Assembly: GCA_029582165.1 (NCBI GenBank)
Contig: CM055892.1
Coordinates: forward strand, 8,402,254-8,466,253
Reading direction: 5' to 3'
From: Portulaca oleracea
Lineage: Eukaryota > Streptophyta > Magnoliopsida > Caryophyllales > Portulacaceae
Length of the DNA: 64,000 nucleotides
Below the pieces are notes generated by a model. It saw only the letters and a program-made list of their open reading frames with translations. It was not told the DNA's origin and did not search any database. Position numbers and translations under genes: made by a program. Of this stretch, positions 58,601-64,000 are shown piece by piece (within the stretch, counting starts at the first letter, position 1; the number at the start of each line of letters is the position of its first letter).

Positions 58601-59999
58601 TTGAAATGAAAAGAGTGGGGAGAAGTTTAAAAGATTTCACAACATTATATTCTAAACATGTGAAATGCGGTGCATATTTACAAATTACACAAACATGCTT
58701 TTGAGAATAAGGTTACATGATTGTGAAATGATAAATAAACGAAAATGACCAAACCTTGCTTGCTTGCGAGTACCAATGAGGAATAGGTGGAAACTCAAGA
58801 TAGCGAACTTTGATATCGCGCACACTTAAGAACTTTTGTATTGGGAATAGAATAAGAGTTTTTGAGAGAGAATGGGAGATAGTCGAAGTATGATGGTGAG
58901 AGTGGATGATGATTGTTAATAATGAGAGTTGATGGGGTTTGTTGAAGGTTTTGAAGGTGGAATAAAGGGGTATTTATAGGTGAGGAGGGAGGTATGATGA
59001 TGGAAGGTGAGGGGAGCATGATCCAAAGATCATGCCCCATGATCGATGTCAAGGATGTAGGGATTTTGACTCTGCATGAGTCAAAAGCGCCATGCATTGA
59101 TCATGGATCGGATGGGGGAAGCTTTGGCGCGGAAATCAAATCCGATTGAGCAAGGCCCCGCGACCAATAGTTGTTCAATAATTGTAGCTGTTTTCTTCTA
59201 GTAACTTACTTATGTTGGAAATATGGGGAAACAAGTCACTTGCACAAGCCGAGGGATCACTTGGATAGCTAGGAGTCGAAGGTAAACCCGTTTCCCCTTA
59301 AGATTTATTCACAAGACCGTGAATAGACTCAACGGTAAAACCTAACTTCTTATAAGCAAAGGTACAAGATCTCTCAAGGACTCTCAAGAATGTTGTTGCA
59401 GTTCAACACCTTTGGATTGTGATGAAGCTCTCTAGGAGAAGAAGAAAAGGTTGTGGTGGTGTCTTTGAAGGAGAAAACGAGCCACTATTTATAGGATTCA
59501 TGGAGCATTCAAATCCATCATACTTGCCAAAGCAAGAGGCATGATCTTGGGGAATTATCTATGGATCATTATAGGATAATTTTGACTGATTTCTCAGTCA
59601 ATGATAATCCCAAACAATGGTCCATTAGATAAATCCCGAGGCATAATTTAAGGGATTACTCATTTAAACCTGACTAGGCATCAACACGGGTCGTGGTGGC
59701 CCACCGCGGTCCGTGTTGGACCAGTGCAACTTTATCATGTTCTCTGGACCCAAACACGATCCGTGTCAAGCCAGACACGATCCGCCTTGGGTCCATATTT
59801 TTTATTTAGCTCCTCTTTGACCTTCCGGTCAATCTTATGCTTATAACTTATACTTTTATGCCTCTTAACTTTTGAAATACTCCAACAACTTATACTTTTA
59901 ATCTATAATTCTCAAATCACTAATTAACAAATTAATCAAATTGCTTTTCAGAGTGCAAACAAAAGCAATTTATAGTCAGGGTAGCTTACAATTGCAACA

Positions 60000-60000
<1 letters not shown>
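58601..60000 (-). other. LTR-promoter-like segments, unassigned retroelement DNA
   Basis: Two minus-strand TATA boxes are followed by leader-like DNA: CACCTATAAATACCCC (about 58968-58983) and CCTATAAATAGTGG (about 59487-59500). TGTTGGAAATATGGGG at 59213 resembles a Ty1/copia-type LTR start in the other direction. Ends and target duplications could not be paired, so these may be solo or partial LTRs. No coding content. Confidence 0.4.

Positions 60001-60002
<2 letters not shown>

Positions 60003-60087
<85 letters not shown>
60003..60087. repeat. (GA)n microsatellite
   Basis: About 42 uninterrupted GA units. The Ser/Leu repeat frames on the minus strand are artefacts of it. Confidence 0.98.
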
Positions 60088-60090
<3 letters not shown>

Positions 60091-60125
60091 CAAGAACTGC
60101 GAGGAGAATACACACTTGCTTACTA

Positions 60126-60506
60126 TATGTTGGGAATTTACCCAAAGATTTAGACAAGTATGGGTTGAAAGGAGTTTTCCAAAGGAAAGGGTGAAAAGTA
60201 CATTCATACCACAAAAGCAAGGGACAAGGAGAAGGTAGGTTTGTTGAATTTCGGAACCAAAATGATGCGAGGAAGAGTATACAAATTCTCCAGAACACAC
60301 GAATAAGAGGTTATAAGGTGGAGATTGATTTCTCAAAGAGGACAATGAATGCAAGACCAGAGAGTGCTTGGAGGAGGAAAGGAGTGGTGGAACACTTAAG
60401 ACAATGGGACAAGTCTGGAGAAAAGGGAAGGCATATTCAGGGAGACACAAGAAGCATTCAAGGGAGAAACATTGGTTCTCTGTTTCAAGTCTTCAAGAGA
60501 GCTTAG
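60126..60506 (+). pseudogene. RRM-domain fragment (RNA-binding, possibly LINE ORF1 type)
   Basis: Reading across two single-base shifts gives NLPKDLDKYGLKGVFQRKG, RVKSTFIPQKQGTRRR, then FVEFRNQNDARKSIQILQNT and RIRGYKVEIDFSKRT, and a basic tail to a stop at 60506. This follows an RNA-recognition motif: RNP2-like NLP, FIP.K, RNP1-like RRxFVEF, DA, I.GY.V.V. RRMs of this kind occur in ORF1 of some plant LINEs and in SR proteins. Shifts near 60189 and 60234 mean it is not a working gene. It directly follows the (GA)n tract. Confidence 0.6.
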
Positions 60507-62413
60507 AGGAGAGAGAGTGAAAGTATTTTTATTTATGATTGATTGAATTATTGAAATTGAAACGCACAACTGAATAAAATAAAGAAAAATTCATAACAAA
60601 TATGAAATATATAAATATTTGGGCAATTGGGTTGCTGATAAGAATGTACACCCCATATTAATTTTTTGGGTCTTTTAATGGTGTCCACTTACTACAATTA
60701 GATATATCCCAACCCAAGTTATATAAGTTGTTTAAATTTTGTTTTTTTGGATTTGGGATGTCCATGGATACCCCTGAGCTGGCCTCAAATCTGCCCAGCG
60801 GTGGACGGTAAGTTCGTTATGTTGCAAAATTTGATTTTGTTGATAAATCATAGGTTTAATACCCGTGATTGGTTTTTCGCTTCCGTATTTTGATTCGTCT
60901 TATTAAACACCTAGATCATGCTTGTTTAATCTATTGCAGTGATTTTGATGCATTATAAGTGTTGTTTTTTATTTTATGAAATTTATTTAGATTTATTTTA
61001 TTCTAGGTAATGCTAGATAATATTGTGATAAGAATATAATGAAATTATAGTCTAACTAAATAATAAAATTATGATAGATTAGGAATCTATTTTAAAGATT
61101 AATATTATATACAAAATGTATCTCTTATGTGCTACTTTAGAACGGTGTATAGCAAAATTAATAATATAATATGAAAATGATACGAGTTTGGGAGCAAGAC
61201 GTTTTCAAAGTGTCTTGCCTTACATAAAACCTTTATATTTGTAAATTAAATTGAAAAAAAATTATATAATTGACTTCTACAATTATAATACCACATATAA
61301 ATGGTATAAATCACATTTTTATCCATGCTTTCTAAAATTTACATATAAATAGTCTAATGGATGAGATTCATTCATTTATGATGTCATTTGCCATTGTTAG
61401 CATACCCAACATATTTCAAATTCCATATAATTAATAATTAATAGCAGCTCTAGAAATTAGAATTAAAGATCATCATAAATATTAATTTATATAAACCATG
61501 ACTAACACTATCTCAAGTCCATTGATTTGATCTAATAAGGCGATTGTTCTAGAGAGAGACACTCCTCCCTCTCTCTAGAAGCGGTGTCCAAGTTTAGTGG
61601 TTCCTTGCTTTTCTAACCTTGGTTCTGGCCTCAATGGAGATCTAGTTTGCTGGATTGAAGAAAATCTTTGATTTTGAGCGTGTCTGATCAACCATACCAT
61701 GGAAGATTTGCAATTATAAATTTATAATCTCCAAACAACTCCACCCAGATTAGTCCAAAGGAGTACGCGAGCCGATTTAGGGTTTCATGATGACAGGGAA
61801 ATTGATTGTCAATAGTGCAAGATGGTAGGCAGATAGCGACGAGTTAGGGTTTCTGAAGAAGCAGCAACATGATTGCGTGTTTTCATCCAAGAATTATCAG
61901 GTAAAAATTTGGGGAAAGTGGAGAAGGACAAAAATTATAACTGCATCTATGCTTTGCAGGAAATCTGCAGTGAAATCAAGTGGTCAAAATTCGACAATGT
62001 GGAGAGAAGATCGAGTCTTCTGGGATTTACTGATTCCAACTTGCTCGATTTGTTGACGATGGGTAGAGAAGCGTGCAAAATTTGGGCAGGCTGTGCGGGA
62101 ATTAAAATCATATCAGGTCTGTTCCTTCCTTTTATCTCTTCTTTTGATTTGTCTTCTTCTCTTTGTTGATTTTGTTTGTTGAGATGTAGTAGCTGTGAGA
62201 GTTAACCATAGGAGTGGTGTTCATAATCTGAAAGGGGAGTTTAGTCTAATGTTACTCGTTTCTTCTTTTGTGCCTTCATTGACAAGAAACACTGTTTCTA
62301 GTTGGTTCCTAACCAGATTGAATTTTAATGTCCTATATATTGAGCTCTACTGAGGGTGGTGTTGGTGCCAAACTCACCATCTTTTCTTGATCCTTATTGT
62401 ATCTAGTAAACCC
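60507..62413. other. Intergenic; right part may be LINE 5' UTR
   Basis: 60510-61540 is AT-rich with no gene. 61540-62413 is of more balanced composition and has an open stretch at 61873-62169 (EICSEIKWSKFDNVERRSSL...) that I do not recognise. As it immediately precedes a LINE ORF1 it may be that element's 5' UTR. Confidence 0.4.
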
Positions 62414-63842
62414 ATGTCTGAGAACTCTGCTACCTCTCCTCTAACTGACCCCCTTTTAGACGATGGTGATTCTCTCAACCAAAATCAAAATCCCTATATT
62501 TGTTCTGTTACCCAATCTGGAGGTACAAATGATGGAAGTCGACGCTGACCTGATAACGCACTCCATCCGTCTCAGGAACCCAGTCGTTCCTTTGCCCAGG
62601 CAATGAAGTTCGACCCCCGACAACCCCATTGAACCAGACAATTCTACTAATGCCTCCCCTCCACATTCTCCCAAAGTCTCCTAGTATATTGGGGAATTGA
62701 TGGCTTTGGCGCTGTTGATCAAACCTTAGGGTGAATTTCTTCCGTTGTCTTATCTTAGTAACCGTGCTAGGGCTGAATGGAGTTTTGTTCGAGGAGACAT
62801 GTCCTTTGTGGCCATGGGTATGGATGGATCACGGTGTATTTTGCTAATACTGAAGATAGGGGCCGAGTTTGGAATGGGAAACCATAAACTTTGGGGGGGG
62901 GGGGGATTGAATATTGTTATGCTTGAGTTTGTTCCCTTCTTTGACTCTTTCTCTACTGAGATTACCCATGTTGACCAATGGGTTCGAATTCCCAGACTCC
63001 CATGGGAGTTGTGGAATTCGATATTCTAGTTCATTTGCTGAAACCTGTGGGTAGGGTCATTAAGGTTGACCAAAATACCTTGCTTTGTCTTAAAGGGAAA
63101 TTTGCTTGTATCTGTATCAATATGATGTTACTAAACCTTTGCCTGGTTCTTTGGTGGTCTCGGCTGGGGGCAATCCAAAACTATTCCACTTATTTATGAA
63201 AATCTGCATGAAGTTTGTGCCTTTTGTGGGGCTGAGGATCATAAAATTGAGGGCTGCCCTAACTTACCTGACCATTCTAGGGTGGAATTCGTAGTGGACA
63301 TTTCAATGGGTCCCCGGCTGCTTGGGGTGAGCCTCAAAAAACAACATATTGTATGTCAATTTCTGAGAATTGGATCCGTGTTTCTCCTAAGAAATGTCAG
63401 AGAGACATGCATCTTAATAGGGGTAGGCCAACTACATCCAACCTAAGGCCTAAGGGTACTCCTTCCTCATCTAAGGGGAAAAATGTCGTTATTGAGGATG
63501 ATAATGAGGATACCAATCCAACCAACCAAGCCCCGATGTCCCCTATTCGTTCTGAAGATGTTAAGGATGACCATCTCAATCTGAATACAAGTCCAGTCCC
63601 TGATGATATTATTTTGGCTCATAGGGACCAAATGGTCCCTAAGGAGGGTCTTAACCTCTCAAACGCTATTGATCCATTGGGTGAAGATGTTGAGAAGTAC
63701 ATGGAAGATGATAGCCAGACTGTTAGTAACCAGGATGATTATGCGGATGCGTTCCTCGACCTCCCACAGATCTAGGATGTGGACGTGTCCACAGATTCAG
63801 CCAAGCGCAAAAGGGGTGAGGATGGTGAAGGCTCTGCCTAAA
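62414..63842 (+). pseudogene. LINE ORF1 (DUF4283 plus CCHC-type zinc knuckle), decayed
   Basis: Starts MSENSATSPLTDPLLDDGDS and soon hits TGA/TAA near 62549. Continuing through shifts: SRSFAQAMKFDPRQP, then FVPFFDSFSTEITHVDQWVR, IPRLPWELWNS, DILVHLLKPVGRVIKVDQNT, KPLPGSLVVSAGGNPKLF and the knuckle CAFCGAEDHKIEGC (63216-63257, CX2CX4HX4C). A charged low-complexity tail follows (63353-63775). WVRIP.LP.E.W....L......G..IKVD.NT is the DUF4283-associated gag-like region of plant L1 LINEs, which packages LINE RNA. ORF2 would lie beyond the right edge of the window. Confidence 0.8.
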
Positions 63843-64000
63843 CCGTCCTTGTAATTACTCTTTCTCAGTTCATACGATGTACTTGGCTTTGTGTGAGAAT
63901 AAGGCTAGTTGGTTCTGTTCAATGCTTTTGGTAAAAAGCTATGATAGTGTTGTGTTCTTGTGGCAGGGTCCACCCACCCTTAGAACTAGCCCCCAAGTAC

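Noticed and set aside
59948..60450. Ser/Leu-rich minus-strand frames
   Set aside because: Run through (GA)n; no other support.
1..64000. CRISPR array, bacterial operon, rRNA or tRNA genes
   Set aside because: No regular direct repeats with unique spacers, no ribosomal or tRNA cloverleaf sequence recognised; gene structure is eukaryotic throughout.

Overview
This window is nuclear DNA from a flowering plant, most likely a eudicot with a repeat-rich genome. The evidence is two intron-split genes with plant orthologues, a nuclear copy of chloroplast rpl23-rpl2 sequence, and typical plant transposons (MULE, Helitron, hAT, Tourist and Stowaway MITEs, L1-type LINEs, LTR elements). The species cannot be named from the sequence.

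Only two genes look functional, and they converge. On the plus strand (13018-31842) is the ubiquitin-chain elongation factor E4 (UBE4/UFD2; Arabidopsis At5g15400, also called MUSE3/PUB1). I resolved 16 coding exons that join in frame to 1045 residues. On the minus strand (41045-35348) is a four-coding-exon gene for a probable plastid membrane protein of 342 residues that resembles Arabidopsis EMB2759. The two genes lie tail to tail about 3.5 kb apart.

Layout: 1-2573 is part of a long LTR whose element lies outside the window. 2574-6098 is AT-rich, with two local tandem duplications. About 6099-12608 is a MuDR-type element with TIRs of about 130 bp. It holds two convergent decayed genes, a MURA transposase and a GRF-zinc-finger/coiled-coil/TM protein, and its right end is about 0.4 kb from the UBE4 start codon. 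The UBE4 introns are swollen by a hAT fragment and a Tourist-like element (intron 1), an antisense LINE (intron 4), and a hAT element with a foldback MITE nested inside plus a second long-TIR MITE (intron 8). 31843-35347 holds a Stowaway MITE, a LINE 3' end and the plastid insertion. 35348-42100 is the EMB2759-like gene with a sense-inverted LINE scrap in one intron.

42730-58600 is a nest of insertions. A LINE (reverse transcriptase to zf-RVT) is split by a non-autonomous LTR retrotransposon (44387-57640, TSD GAGGT). The left LTR of that element is itself split by a Helitron (44451-51854) carrying pieces of a CDPK-related kinase, and by a hAT element (52101-53690, 8-bp TSD). The LTR element's short interior carries a gag-like reading frame and an unusual 1.3-kb array of GACTT-N2-AAGTC-type palindromes.

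58600-64000 is repeat-derived: LTR-promoter-like segments, a long (GA)n tract, a broken RRM reading frame, and a decayed LINE ORF1 (DUF4283 plus zinc knuckle) running towards the right edge.

The strongest candidates for something new are the palindrome array in the small LTR element, the mudrA/mudrB-like arrangement with a GRF-TM protein as second gene, and the kinase-capturing Helitron with two 3' termini. No complete novel enzyme system was found.
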